This document shows, in pieces, positions 46,086 through 59,300 of a DNA stretch of 64,000 nucleotides. Location: positions 8,804,001-8,868,000 of the forward strand of contig OX637297.1 in assembly GCA_951799445.1 (NCBI GenBank). Reading direction: 5' to 3'. The position numbers and the translations under genes were made by a program. Below the pieces are notes generated by a model. That model was not told where the DNA came from. It made no database searches and saw only the letters and a program-made list of their open reading frames with translations. Positions within the stretch are counted from its first letter, which is position 1. Each line of letters begins with the position of its first letter. This DNA comes from Pseudisothecium myosuroides (Eukaryota > Streptophyta > Bryopsida > Hypnales > Lembophyllaceae).

Positions 46086-47858
46086 ATGCCTCAGCTCCGC
46101 AAGAAAGGAGCAGGACCGTCTAGTTCCTCCGCAGTAGAAGTTAAACTCCGGAAGGTGTGTCCGATTATTCCAGCAGAAGAGAAGGAAAAGGACAACCTCA
46201 TAGAGGATCTTGCCAAGATGGGTTGCGGGGGACTGATAGATAAACCCTGGGGGTTTAGAGAGGAACGGATGATTCGAGAGCTGTTGGGAAAACTCTCGAA
46301 TCAGTTCGATAAGACCATCCGCGGAATTCCGGGCAGTTGGACGGAAGAAATGTGGAGGTCCGTATACGACTTCCGATCGGGAGGTGGCGGGATGGCCACC
46401 TCAAAGGAAGGATACACTTGGGGGAAGTTCCGGAGCAACGTGGACTCGAAGGATGGGCATGCGGTCGCGGATTGTTTGGACGACCGGCATCGCAATCTTT
46501 TGCAGTTCCTGGTTCCGATCATCCACCCGGAGAAGCCGACGAGGGTGACAATAGCCATCGGGAACCTGATTTTCGGAGCCCTGAGCGGGGAACAGAAAGT
46601 GGACTAGGCCAGGATCTTTTCCGATCTGGTCAGCCGTCTGGTTCCAAAGATCGGAGGAAGTAGGCCGACACCGCTGAGTCCCTACATCTTCCATCTTTAC
46701 AAGCATAACTAGCTCCTCACGGATACGGAGGAGAAGGAGTGGAAGACTCAGGAGACACTCCTGAAGTATGGGGAATCGGAATCGGAGAAAGAGCAGGAGG
46801 AAGTATCCGGTTCCTATGAAGAAGAAGAAGAAGAGGAGGAACAACACCGGCCGCAACACAAGCGGCAGAAGACGACGCCTCCTCATCGGAAAGGAAGCCC
46901 AACCCCTCCGGGTGAGACATCCAACCCTGGGAAGAAACCGGTTTTTGAAGGACCGGGTCCTTCCGGATCGGATCCGACGGATCCGTTCAACCAACTGATC
47001 AACATCTTAAGCGGTGTGCGAGCAGAGTGGGCGGTGAAGAAGCTGGTTCTGACCCAGATCAGTGAACTGGTGGGAGCACCAACTGATAGCAACCTCGCGG
47101 GAGTGGTTGCAGAATACATCTCCAGCCCGGATGAGATCCGGAAGCAAGAAGCGGAGATACGACGACTTCAGGAGGAAGTCGATGCGTTGAAGACAGAACT
47201 TTTACTCCTCAAGGAGGACATGGCCACCACTCGTGAGATGGCGGAGGCTACCCGGAAAGTAGCTGAGGACGTGAAGGCCACTTTTGGGGCAACTGGAGAG
47301 GCCGTCACCAAGTCAAAGCTGTTTGACGAGGGAGCACTCAAGGACAAGAAGATATCCGGAACCAGGTTGGTCCGGATCTTGACGGACTACTCCGAGAAGG
47401 TAGAATTGGTGATGGTGGAAGCACGAGAAGCAGCAAATCGGATGGAGGAGAGCAGTCGAAAGCTGAACGGAGTGACGTTGTCACGGTCGTTCCATTTTTC
47501 CGACCTTTCGATGCCAGGGTCTTTTCCGAACGTAGGCATTCAGACGGAGGGAAAGGATCGGACTCCCCAGTCAAAGAAGAGTGGGAGGAAACTCGCGAAC
47601 ACCATCAACTTAGATTCGTCACCGGATCTCCCAGATCGTGAAATCGGGGAGCGGAACCGGAATTTGACGGACATCTTTGAACAGCTTGGAACGGAAACAC
47701 CCAGGAGTCCCACACTGAACCAGGGACAGGATCAAAGTATGGATTTGACCCTTTATCAGGGTGCGGATCAAGGTCTAGATCAGAGCGTGGACCAAGGTGT
47801 GGACCAAGTTATCGACGAAGGAACGGATCAAGGAGTAGATCCGGTTGTGATAGGATAG
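46086..47858 (+). pseudogene. Gag-like protein of family 2, copy 2b
   Basis: From ATG 46086 (MPQLRKK) to TAG 47856-47858, one frame with two stops: TAG 46605 (Trp in copy 2a, KVDWAQ) and TAG 46710 (Gln in 2a, HHQLL). Domain order: the shared domain (PWGFREERMIREL, VPIIHPEKPTRVTI, GNLIFGALSG), an acidic Glu tract, a basic patch, a coiled coil (about 47130-47470) and a tail of DQG/DQS repeats (near 47720-47840). No enzyme motif is visible. Confidence 0.78.
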
Positions 47859-48438
47859 ATAGGCTTTAGTTTTGTAAATATTTGTTAGTTAGGACCGGAC
47901 TAGATTTGATCCGATGTGTCTGGTCTGGATCGGATGTTTTCCGGTCTGGCCGGCTCGGCAGGGACCAAAAGTTCCGCGCGGACTTTCTGGGGCCCTTTTT
48001 GTTGACTTTGAGTTTTAAAATGTATATTAGTCAGTCTCTGCGAAGGAGACTAGGAGTCTTTTCTCTTGAGTTTTTGTGCGTTTTCTATTGACTTCTTGTT
48101 TTACATCTCTCCCGCGCGTGGCAGGACTGTTTGGTGAGTTAGGAAGATGTATGCAGATTCTAGAGAGATTTCTCCCCTTAGTGTGTTTGTTTTGCTCTTA
48201 TGTGCATGTGAGTGGGTATTCTAAGTGTTGGGAGTGGATTTCAGTTCCTCAGCACCTCTACAGTTCACGATTCCAGGCGAGAAAACCGTTGTTAGGCTAG
48301 GCAGATAGGGAAGGAGTCCTTAGTCGCGCTAGAACTCCTGGATAGGAAATCCGGTTGAGTATCCGATCTCCCGTGAGGTCTCGCTGCCCTAGTTGGTAAA
48401 CGGAAGAACTTTAGTTGATGTTGGAACGGACGGATTCA

Positions 48439-49019
48439 CTTGTAACCTCGGGGGGGTCACTTAGAGTGTCCATTAGAAAACACGTGCGAACAAAACTTTG
48501 GACCCCCTATATTATATCCTAAAATTTAAATAAAATGAAATAAAAAAAATATGACTAGATTTTCCTACTTCAAAAGTTTATGTTTTGAATTATTGATATT
48601 TTTATTTGTTAATGATAATTAGTTACAAATTTTTGAAGTAATTAGATACACTGTACAATTGAAAAATAACTTTCACACCCCTATATTATATCCTAAAAAA
48701 TTGTCTAAAAAATGAACAAAAAATTCCTAAAAATAGCTCTCTATTGAAAGTTCATTTTGAGTTGAGTATTGATGCAATGGTCATCTAAATGTGATCTCTA
48801 TAAATATTTGAGTTGAAAAACATGCCGTTTTAGGCCATTTTCAACCTCTTGTACAAATCATTTCAACTATTATTTTAGTTTGAAATTTTGGCAATAGAAA
48901 CCTATAGTCATTATTAAGCAACCCTCAAAATTTTAAGTTGAAATTATAGTTCATTAGAAACCACTTGTTCGCACGTGGTTTGTAGTAAAATACTAGGTGC
49001 CCCCCCTGAGCTTGTAACC
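48439..49019. mobile_element. MITE, 563 bp, with 9-bp TSD CTTGTAACC
   Basis: The element is 48448-49010, flanked by CTTGTAACC at 48439-48447 and 49011-49019. Inverted ends: CTCGGGGGGGTCACTTAG against CTCAGGGGGGCACCTAG, with a second matching block (CACGTGCGAACAA) about 35 bp in. Copy 2a has the empty site (CTTGTAACCGCC). If the first C belongs to the element the TSD is 8 bp, so hAT and Mutator-like origins are both possible. TATATTATATCCTAAAA occurs twice inside. Confidence 0.9.
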
Positions 49020-50053
49020 ACCTAACTTCGCACGGAGGGAACTTGGCATCAAGGTCGTTGTAGTATGGGAGGATTGTACAGGGGGTCTTTGTGTGACCTG
49101 CAAACCGGATCGCTATCCGGGTGGCTGTGAGAGATCAAACCGGATCCGAGCTAGTGTAGGAAGTAGTAGATTAGAGAAGTGGGTCTTCAGCCACTATAAG
49201 TCACGGAAGGAGTGGCGGGCCTGCCACTCTCAAAAGCAAGCGGCGAACCCTCTGATGGTGAAACAGAGGCAAAACTAAACCGGAGTGGAGTGAGAGTACG
49301 TGTGAGAGGACCGGATCGGATCGGTCCAGAGGAGTTCCAGGATTGGAAGTTGTAGGATCCTGGGTTGTGGAAGTTTTACAGGACCGAATAGCTTGATGGG
49401 CCGGAAGAGATAGAGAGAGGTCTGGTCGTTGTTTTCGGTGTGTTGTTGTTTCCGGTTTTAGATCTAGGACCGGAAAGTAGAAATTAGAGACTGACAGGAA
49501 CTTAAGTTAGGAATAGAGCTAGACACTTCACAGAATCTCGTGGGTTTGATCTTTAGAGTCATTTTGTTATGCTTTAGAGTGGTTTTTGGGAGTATAACAG
49601 GGAATTCACTTACTCTGTGCTGCGACATAGGCCATCCGGGATGTTGTGAGGATGCCACCCTGTTTACTCGACTAGATCTATTCTTGGGTTGTGTTTTGTT
49701 TGTAGAGTTTATATCAGATACAGAGTGGTGCAGTTCCCTACCCCTCGGAAAGAGCAAGTGAGGAACCCTCTGAGGATAAAAGAGAGGTATAGAAAACCAA
49801 TTTGTCAGAGGGTCGAAACCAGAAAATCAAATAGAGCTGGATCCGAGAGTGAATCCGGAAGGGAAGAAGTTCTGGAAGAGAGTTTGTGAGTTGGACGGAC
49901 CCCTCTGGAGGCGGTCAAAATCCGGAAACTTAGAGGTCTAGAAAAACTAATTTTGAGATAACGTCTGGAATCTCCTACGACAATAACTTGTGTCATCTTA
50001 ACATATTTTGTTGTTAAGAATACTTACGCCTAGATTACGCACTAGACAATGAG

Positions 50054-52200
50054 AGCAATGCACTGAAGTTGATGTGGCATGCGGTACATAGCAACCAATT
50101 GGCACGCTTATGAGTTGAAAAAGTTTCAATCTTGTCTTCCAAAAATAATTTAGTACATTCGTGTATGCACGGAGTGGAATTTGCGAGGACTTAATTCATG
50201 TTGCAGTATTTGCAATTTTGCATGCTTTGATTGACTGTTATGACATTTAGAATATAGAAGTGGAGTGGGAAGTGTGTGTTATTGGGTTAGAATCAAGAAT
50301 GTGTGCATGTGTAGGCAAAAATGTCGACTAATGTTGTTTGCATTCAACAAAGATAATGTCAGTTGAATTACGTGGACAACTTTGACATCCTTGCAGAGAG
50401 ATTTTGAAAATGGCAAGTCGAAGGAATTTTGCATGTTCCACTCATGTGAAAGAGAAAGAGAAGTTCAGCTCCATTGACGACCTGAGGGGAAAGAGTAGGC
50501 TATTCACTTTCATGATCAATTTTTTTTTTGCAGGTTGAACTTTGATGAGAAGTGCCAGAGATGTAAAACTTGCAGGTACTATATGGAAGGCTGTATTGGT
50601 TGGACAGGTCCGTGTAGGAGAGAGTCATGTACCTATGAGAAAGAAATTTGTGTTTGCAAGAACATGAAAGCGTAATTGTATATGGGTTTCGTTTTTTGAA
50701 TCTTATATGCATTATTCTGAATGTTTTATTTTCATTAGTCTTTGCTGATACTCTTGACATACAAAGGGACATTTTGTGCAAGGAAACTTTCCATCTAAAA
50801 TAAAATTTTCATTTTGTACATTGCATAGATTTTCCTAGCTCCAATAGAAGAGTTGTTTAGAAAGTGGAGTTGCCATTGCCTCAGGAAGAGGTGGTATTGG
50901 ACTTCAAGCGGAAATGGAGTGGATAGGATTTTAGGCTTCTGAAAATGGAATCAAAATTTTGGAAGCATTTGAGAAAGTGTAGATCAATGAGGTTTGTCAA
51001 AGTTTGAAATCTTGAATTCATGTGGTGCAAAAAATGACCTTAATTGCAAGAGTATTTGTGTGAAGGAATGTCGAGATTGTTAGAGGTAAGGGAACTAGTA
51101 CATACCATTGTTAGCAGGAATGTATTTCTATGCATGGCAAAAATGCAGAAGGTGGAGGAAAGATGAAATAATGCAAAGGCATTGCAGCTGCTGTGAAGTT
51201 TTCATAGGTCTCACGAGGTAGTAGTAATAGTAATGGAAATTTAAATGAAGAGTAGTTATGGTCGTTTATGGAATAGTGGCAGTGGCAGTGGAATAGTATC
51301 TATCTATATAGAGATTTCAAGTTGTCATGCTCTGGAAGTCATGAAAGATTCAGTGGTCTTAAGTGTTGTAGGTGGTTTGACACTATATGAAGTGTCTCTG
51401 CATCCATTAAGTGGTCTACAGTTCTGAAGGATGCCTCCCTGTGCAGATTGCTTAGAAGAAAGGAAGATTGCAGCTACCGGTAGCATATGCAAAATGGATG
51501 CAGACAGGGCACACAGATGTACAATGGATATTATACAGCTGGGTGGCCAGGAATAGCATACATTAGAAAAGATTTGGTGTGTATGATAGAAATGTATTGA
51601 TTTATGTGTTTGCATTAGGTGTTGATTTCTTTGTGTACACTAGTAGAAAACACAGGAATTTTGACAGAATTTTGTTGATTTGGTCGCGTTGTCTCGGTCA
51701 CTGTTATGTTGATTTCAACAGAATTCTATTAAAATTCCTACTTTTTCTACTAGTGGTACAAAGAAATTGACATATATAAATTTTGAGGTTGAACAACTTC
51801 TGAAGTGAAGAAATGTTCACTGTTTTATTTGAGTAGTACAGACTTTGTGCATTTGCATGGTCATAGGCAGAGGTGATGAATTACAAAATTGACCATTATC
51901 TATGGAAATTATGATTTGCTGTGTGGTTTAGAGTGAATGGGTATGCCAGAACCGACTAAGAAGACCAATCATATGAGTGGCAAATGAACAAGGAAGTCAA
52001 CAATACATTGTGCTAAATGAACAAAATATGAGTAGATTTTTGTAACGAAGGAGCACTAAATCAACATATGTTTATGCAAAATCAACACTAAATCAACAAT
52101 TTTTGGTTCCATATTGTCCAAATCAACACGTCAAAATCAGCATATGACTAACTCTAAAAATCAACACTTCTATGTTTACTTTTTCTGACCTGGTCAGAAT
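50054..52200. other. Intergenic DNA
   Basis: No supported gene; only short open frames. It contains the small MITE at 51625-51767. A TCAACA-rich stretch at 52050-52190 ends ATTCTAGTAGTG, which resembles the MITE terminus and may be a relic of a related element. Confidence 0.45.
51625..51767. mobile_element. Small MITE with CACTAGTAGAAAA ends
   Basis: Inverted ends of about 25-28 bp: ATTTCTTTGT then TACACTAGTAGAAAA on the left, with the inverse on the right (TTTTTCTACTAGTGGTAC then AAAGAAAT). The interior has GGAATTTT and AAAATTCC arms. Because the inversion continues past the CACTA core, the true ends and TSD are uncertain. Confidence 0.7.
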
Positions 52201-52369
52201 TATTCTAGTAGTGATACCAAATGATAGGGATGACAGGGGTTCATACCAACCGCGGTCCATTTGCTAACCTACTACACTTGCATATCACAACCTGATAGTA
52301 TACAAAGACAAGAGCTCTTTCCCCTTGCTCTTATACTAGGGCGTGAAGGACTCGGTACAAAAATCCCTA

Positions 52370-52625
52370 CTAGTCGTCTTTTTAGCATCTAGGCATATAT
52401 TACAACAATCTAGCAAAATTTTAGTGATGACTCAAACCACCTATCTTTTTAGCACCCAGTCATACATTATAACAGTCTAATGAGTTTAGTGCTCCCTCAA
52501 ACTAGCTGCCTTTTCAACATCCATGCATATATTATGACAGTCAAATAGCAAGCATAAAAGGATCCCCCCAACTCACTGTCTTTTTAGCTCTGCGGTGTAT
52601 ATTACAACCGTCTAGTGGTAATGGA
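52370..52625 (+). repeat. Degenerate ~66-bp tandem repeat, 4 units
   Basis: Units starting near 52376, 52443, 52508 and 52572 each contain TCTTTTTAGCATC-like and CATATATTACAACAGTCTA-like blocks. They are 60-80% similar by eye. Confidence 0.65.
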
Positions 52626-53049
52626 TCTAAAATTGAAAACAAAATCTAGCTTTCTCTTGACACAGCCTTCTGACAAGTGAGTGAGGCATGAGGAACTTGC
52701 CATCATCCATCTACTCTGACTTGACATCCTGAAAAGGCACAAGGCTAAAAACAAGTCAAAACAAGTGTTGGCTAACCTAGGGGCCTTTCTTTTTACATTA
52801 GATGTAAATTTTTTTGTAAGTCTTAATAATTACGTAGAGATCTAAGAACTAACAACCAATTGGCTGTATGTGGTTGTTTTTGGATAGAGGTTTTTTATGG
52901 TTTTTATTTGTTTTATCTAGCTATTCTTTTAACAATCCAAAATTGGTAATGCTAACAAGATGATAGCTATAGCTCTTACACCTTTTTCTAAGGAATACTT
53001 CTAGGGAAAGATAACCGATTCTAACCTCTATAAGGATTTATTGGGTATT

Positions 53050-54618
53050 CACATGCTGTGATACCATTGGAAGAGAGTATTAAAGAGTATGGTTGAAGAA
53101 AATGTGAATACCTGGCTTGTTGATGACCAGGACTCGTTCGCAGATGTTGGTCCAGGAATGATTTTCACTAGTTCCTCCATGGCATACTGTATTTGTGTCT
53201 CGTGCTCCAAGGTATTAGGGGCATTGTATAGCCCGTTGGGAACAACGTTGTATGGGATTGGTGTCGCTTCCCCTAATATTGCCACAATTATGCTTGCCTT
53301 CTCTTCATTGATTGGTGTCAAGATGATTCCCCATTTGCCATGGGCACCTAGAACCCAACCTGCAGGGAGATGGCATCCAACAGAGAAATCTAGAATGGCA
53401 ACAAGAACATTTGGTCATGGGTAAGTAATTGCCCTTGGGGCGGGGTCAAGGCCTCCGTAGATTTAGTCTCCATATACCACTTGGTAGCAATGTCCGCCAT
53501 GTTGAGCTTCCATGATTAGCATGACAGAGATGTCTTCATTGGTAGGTTCTTGACCATTGATAATCAATGGGAATGGTCTTGATTGGCCCGGCTGAGCATC
53601 ATAAGGAGTATGGCACTTTGGGCAGGGGATCTTCCTGATGTGGGGCTCCCTAGCTAGATTAGTCTTAGTGGAAAGATGGGAAGTGATGTTATGTCTTCTA
53701 GGACAACCACATACCTAGGGCTCGTCCGATGACTCGGAGTCGTAGATTGACTTGGGACTATTGACTGGAGTTTGAGTCATGTTGAAAAAGTATTTGTTTT
53801 TCTCCTCAATAATTTGACTTGCTGTACTGCTGTCGCTAGCTGCAAGGATTGGCATAGACTTGAAGAAAAGGTCCAACCCATCATTGGAGAGCTCAAGTGG
53901 GGAAGTTGCCATTTCCTCGTCTTCCTAGTCCAAAGGTGCTTCCGTGATGACAAATGCGTTGTTGCTGAAGCAAGGGTGCTTCTAGAGTCAACGTTCTAAG
54001 GATCCATTGTCCTTAAATCCATAAAGCCCGAGACCCATGCATTTAATTTGGCCCAGTTTGGTGGACGGTTCTGCTCAGATAGCCTAGAGTAGTGGCAATC
54101 CCAACCTTTGGTCTTGGGATGGGTTGTTAGAAACGATTGCAATCATGGTCCTAGCATTTTGAGGTCTGTATGTAAATGTGGGACGCCTCTCTGCCCAATT
54201 TATAATTCCACCACACTTGCGGAGGAACCCTCATCCAAGAAGTAGAGGATAAGGGGTGGTAGCCTCTTCCTCAAGTTGCTAGACCTCAAAGATGAGGATG
54301 TAATCCACTACCTCTGTTTGGATCTTAAGGTCCTTGATCCGTCCCAAAGTTGGGATCAATTGCTGGTCTGCGCATTTTATGTTTACCAAAGAAGGAGGGA
54401 TAATCTCCAGACCCAACTTAGGCATGGTGAAAGCGGACATGATGTTGACTCCACTCTCATTATCTACCAATGTCTTTGGGATGGTTTTGTCCACTATCTT
54501 GATGTCAATCTTGACCGGCTCAAAGATCTCCATCAACCCCCAGAGATCCATTTCAGGTTTCCTTACCAATGTATTGGATTCCTTGGTGTCGGAGTCAAGA
54601 TTCTCAAGGCTAGGAGAC
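53050..54618 (-). pseudogene. Ty3/gypsy-type aspartic protease relic
   Basis: On the minus strand 54618-54150 encodes a retropepsin-like fold: DIKIVDKTIPKTLVD, then SGVNIMSAFTMPKLGL, then a beta-rich stretch and YPLLLG*GFLRK followed by IINW. The usual DTG/DGG catalytic triad is changed to DNE. Stops and frame breaks follow between 54280 and 53900. Downstream fragments (53912-53715 and 53321-53049) retain CPKCHTPYDAQPG and MEAQHGGHCYQVV, of unknown role. Reverse transcriptase and integrase are not seen. The upstream part is cut off by the family 3 copy starting at 54619. Confidence 0.65.
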
Positions 54619-56313
54619 TGTGGGAACCTATAAAACAGGATTGGAGGGATTTCAAGTAGAATTAGAATTAAGGAATCCATTCTTGTTAATTTTTTTTGGT
54701 TCTATGAGTTAGAAATAGAGAAATTACTGGGTTAATGGATTAGCAAAATATAGGATACCTTAGTGTGATAAAATGGTTAAGGACAAAAATTCAATTTCCC
54801 ATCCTAACCAAAAAATAGAATCCAAGATAGTGGTTCAGCAAGATTTCAAAACTCTCGATGATATTGGAAACGGAATTGGAACCACACCGAAAGATAACGG
54901 ACCCCAATGAAAGCAAGAAAGGAACATTGAACGGATAGAAAATTTGCTATAAACCAGTAACGGTAACCTTAACGGCTACGGAACCGGAATGTGGGTGACT
55001 GAGTGGAGGCCTTCTCTTACCTCCTTCATTTTTCTGCTTGGATTCCATTGAGTCTGAGAAGTTGTGGTGTGTGTTCTTGGTTTGGCGAAGGAGTTTTGAG
55101 CGTTTGAAAATCCGGTCCTGAGAGTGCGAATAGGCGACAAGAAGTTTTTGAGCGAGAGTTTCAAAATTCTGAATGTGTTTTTTGGACTGGAGAAAGGATT
55201 GTTTGAAGGATATCTTGGAGTGCTTTGAGAGCGATGTGAAGGTACAACCAAAGGAGGATCTGCATTTGATTAACCTCCGGTTAGTAGTTCCGGGTTTGCT
55301 AAAGGAGAAGAAGGAGCAAGAGCACTTGGAGGAGGACTTGTGCTAGATCGGCTATCAAGGGTTTCTGAAGCTGACCTGGAATCTGAGAGGCGAAGGGATG
55401 GTGCGTGAGCTCACGACGGAGTAGTCAAGTGAATAGGAGCGGACAGTAAGGGCGTAGCCATCCAAGTGGACATCCGAGCTGTAGGGGACGGTGTACAATT
55501 TTCCAATGGAAGGTGAAGGATTGGCTTCACGAACGGATAAATATGGGAATGGTAAGTTTGCCAACCGTGTAAACCCCAAGGATGGATATGCAGTCACAGA
55601 CTGCAAGAGCGTGAGAGCTAGGAAGGTCTTAGAGTTTCTAATTCCAATCCTGATGCCGGAACGACCTACCCGGATTATAGTTACACTAGCAAACACGATC
55701 TTTGGAGCATTATCCGGGGATAGAAAAGTGAATTGGGTGATAGTGATCTGAGATGTAGAAGCCAAAATGTGTGCGGTGGCCGGAAAGTCAAAACCTTCTG
55801 GTCTTAGTCTGTTCTTCTTCCACCTCTACCATTCCTTAGACTTGCTGAGAGATAAGGAGAGGTCAATGTATAAGGCTTCGGCGGTTATACTCCAATATAA
55901 CATTATTCCGGAACTGGAAATTGAAGCAGCAAAAGAGGGATCACGAGAGGGATCTTCGAATCCAGAAAAAGAGAAGGAAGCCCCTCGAGAGAAAGGAAAG
56001 GGATTAGCTGAGGGGTCAGGAATGAAAGATCTTATTTGGGCACTAGAGGGGAAGGATGATCCCATAAATAAGGTCATAGAGGAACTTAAGGGGATCCGAG
56101 ATTGCATATCTGGGGAAAGAGAGGTGACTCAAAAAATTTGTAAGTTGCTGGGTAAGGCAAACCCAGCAGACCTCTATGAAGAAGTGGAGATTTTTCTCTA
56201 TGGCAAGTTAGAGGATTGGGTAGGGGAATTGACTGATCAGGTGAAAGCCCTCCAAACCAAGCAAAAACAGAAGTCTGAAGAGGCTACTAGGGAGAGGAAA
56301 CTTTTGAATGATT

Positions 56314-59300
56314 CCACATGTGGGAGTATGCAACATCCGGAAATCCATAAATATATATAAATAGGAGTAAAATAGGGGGGAGTTTTTCAAATTTTTGCAT
56401 AAGCATAGGGAATTAGAAGCTAAAAACTATAATTAGAAAAAATGATTTACTAAGAACACTAAAATTCTAATTAGGGTTCTGGAACTAGCCGGAACCAGTA
56501 GCCGAAACCCAGAAGGTTCCGGATCATAGGGAATCACCGCCTAGTTCCGGCTAGGGAACATATGGGAACTAGGTCGGGTTGGGGGAACTTGGAATCCCCA
56601 GCAATACTTAAACCTTACAGCCATCCTCATTTCTCCTTTCTCTTCCGTGTTTTACCATGCCGCGCTTAGTGAGTGAAAGAGTGGTGAGCTAGGATCGCGT
56701 TAGGGAGAGAAAGGGAGGTCGGTGCCGTATGCACCGAATTGTTTTATGTGGCGGTAGTCATGGCCGAGGCCATTCAACCCCGGAGGGCGGCAGTGACAGC
56801 CCAAATGATCAGTCCGGGTATTCCTTCCAATCTGGATCGCCTTTGTTAGTTGGAAGACGATCTGGAGAGCTTGGGATGTCTCTAATTTCTGCACATGCCA
56901 TGGAACATCCAGAGTGAGGAAATGATTGAGGAACTCATTTTCGGAGTTCTCAATCAGTACCAGTTAACCGTTAGAAGTCATCCTAGGGCTTGGACCCTAG
57001 AGTTGTGGGCCAAGGTGTACTTTACCCCAAACCAAGGATCCGGATGGGCCACCCGGATAAGTTTGCGGCAGAGAAATTCCAGAACCAGACTGATCCAAAG
57101 GAGGGTTATGCCGCAAGTGATTGTAGGAGTCCCCGGAACCAACAGCTACTCGAGTTTCTTAGCCCAATCATGTATCTGGAAAAGCCCACCCGAATCACAG
57201 TCACTGTGGCAAATACGATATTTGGAGCTCTAGGGAATAGGGAAAATCCGGCTCCTAGACTTGTCAGTTGGGGAGTGATCATTCACTCCATAATGGATAA
57301 GTTAGTGAGCAACGTTGCTAGTAAGAGGTCTAGTCCAATTAGCCCCTACCTCTTCCACCTTTATCATTTGGAGGAGATGCTTAGCAATTCAGAAATGGTT
57401 GCGTACCGAAAGGGGGAAAGCCTCCGGAAGTACAGGCTCTCCTCGGAAGGAAAACTGGATCATTCCGAGTCAGAGGAAGAGGAACTGGAACAAGAGCACG
57501 GATCGCCGAGTCATCCCAGAAAGTGCTGGAAGTCCACTGATCCGGGTGCTCAAGGGAAACAAGAAGCCGGAGAGTTGGAGCAACTCCAGAACCCACTACC
57601 GGATCAGTACAAGGCCACCATCAACTAGTTAAGGGCCACCAAGGGGCAGAACGAGAAGATGACCACTCTGATCTGAGATATGTGCGGGAGATTGGGTGTG
57701 ACGAAAGAAGCCCAAATTCTGGATGCACTGACCCGAAGGCCGGATCCGGAAGAGGTACGTCAGCTGGAAGGACAGATCCTGGCCTTGGAGCAAGAACGGG
57801 ACCACTTCTAGGAGCATGTTGGCTGGTCAGAAAGGGAGATGAATGCCGCCAACAAGAGAGTGACAGAAGCCACGGACCTTGTCCGCAATGTGAGGGAGCT
57901 GATTGATCAGTCGGCGGATATGCTCACAAGGGCCACTTTCTGGAATTTCCAGATGGTGAAGGAGGGCCACATTGCCAAAACAAAGGTGGTCACCATCTTG
58001 GTTGACTTTGAAGTCTGGATTGAGACAATGCTGAAGGAGGTACTCCAGCTATTAGGTAATCTCAATCCACTCTTCGAATTGCACCAAACAATATTTGATC
58101 TGCCGGGTACAAAGTTTCTCGACGGAGGGGCACAACCACATCCCTCCCCGTAGTCAGTAGCCAAGACCAGATCTGTGGCTAGAACATCATTCTCTGTGAA
58201 GAAAAGTTCGCAAGTCAAGCAGGTTCTGAAATCCAGGCCGGATCCGAAAACGACCCTGCGGACCACTCCAGTGAAGAACATGTTTCCAGCTGCGCCAACC
58301 GGAAGACAAGCCTCTGTGAATCTCTTCCCTCCCATTCCAATTTCATCCAGCTTGGTTACGGCAGGACTCCCCGGAAGTGTGCAGAATCCGGCTCGGACCG
58401 ATCCGGGAAGATTTAGCCACATGCAACAACCTTCTCTCCGTCATGAAGCTCCACCCGCACCGGCCGACTTTGTGGACCTCACATAGTAGAAGACAAGGAG
58501 ATGGCGGTTCCTTAAGAACAAAATGGAAGAGGAAGAGGAGTCTAAAGAGGAGGAGGTGGAAGCAACTGCGCAATCTCAGTCGGAGGAAGATCTTCCCCCT
58601 CCTCGGACCCAATCGAAAACAAAGAATACCCTGCCCGAGTAACTAGTCGCGTCGACGCCCAAGGGCAGAACTTCAGTAAAGAAGCCTCGGAAGGGCAGAT
58701 GACTAGTTAGGGCTATAGTTTTGATGGTTAGGATTTTAGCTGGATAGTTAAGTTCCGGACTGGGTTTCTTGGAATGTGGGGCTTGGAGTGATAGTCTTTT
58801 GTTTGGTGTTAACGGCTTCCTGGTTTTTCCGGAATGGTCAGCAGGACCGTTAGCCAGGGTTTTAGTTGGATTGTTAGGTCGCTTCTTGTTGGTTTTTAAG
58901 GGCAGGCCGGCTTGCTGGCCTGCCATTCCTTTCCTTGTCATTCAATCTGAGCATTCAAGAGATCACCTTGTGGATTATTCTCTTGCGTATTGCATCTATG
59001 GTCACTTGTGTGTGGATGTGCAAGTGAGGGTGTGCAAGGGAGGAGTCCAGATTTTTTGGCAGCCGGATTCGGCTAAGTGTGTTTTGTAGAAGAGTTTAGA
59101 TTTGCAAGTGAAGAGCTGTGCGTGGTGCCTTTAAATTGCTGGAACGGTGATCTGGTGAGGGTCCGAAAGTGGCCCGAAAGCTAGTCCAGAATTTAAAGAG
59201 CGGTTCCGTGCGGAGGTCAGTAGCCGCCAGAGGAGTATTTCCACCCACCGGAAGGTCTGCCAACCTCAGGAGCAGTCGAAAGCTAGTAAGTCATTCCCTT

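Larger units (their letters stand above)
45570..49632 (+). mobile_element. Family 2 gag-like element, copy 2b, nested in copy 1b (TSD TAGGC)
   Basis: The element is 45575-49627 (4053 bp), flanked by TAGGC at 45570-45574 and 49628-49632. It starts TGTCGCAGTG and ends TGCTGCGACA. It carries a TATA box, the gag-like ORF (46086-47858) and a MITE at 48448-49010. It inserted into the 3' part of copy 1b. Confidence 0.94.
42497..50053 (+). mobile_element. Family 1 gag-like element, copy 1b, interrupted by copy 2b (TSD ATGAG)
   Basis: The element is 42502-50048, flanked by ATGAG at 42497-42501 and 50049-50053. It starts TGTGGGAGTACG and ends ACGCACTAGACA. Without the nested element 45575-49627 and one TSD it is about 3489 bp, against 3481 and 3485 bp for the other two copies. 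Its 3' part after 49633 (CCATCCGGGATGTTGTGAGG) continues exactly where the sequence stops at 45574, judged against copy 1a. Confidence 0.92.

Noticed and set aside
53060..53080. TGATACCATTGGAAGAG, whose reverse complement resembles a tRNA-Met primer binding site (TGGTATCA)
   Set aside because: It lies downstream of the protease relic on the minus strand, where a primer binding site should be upstream, and there is no LTR end next to it.
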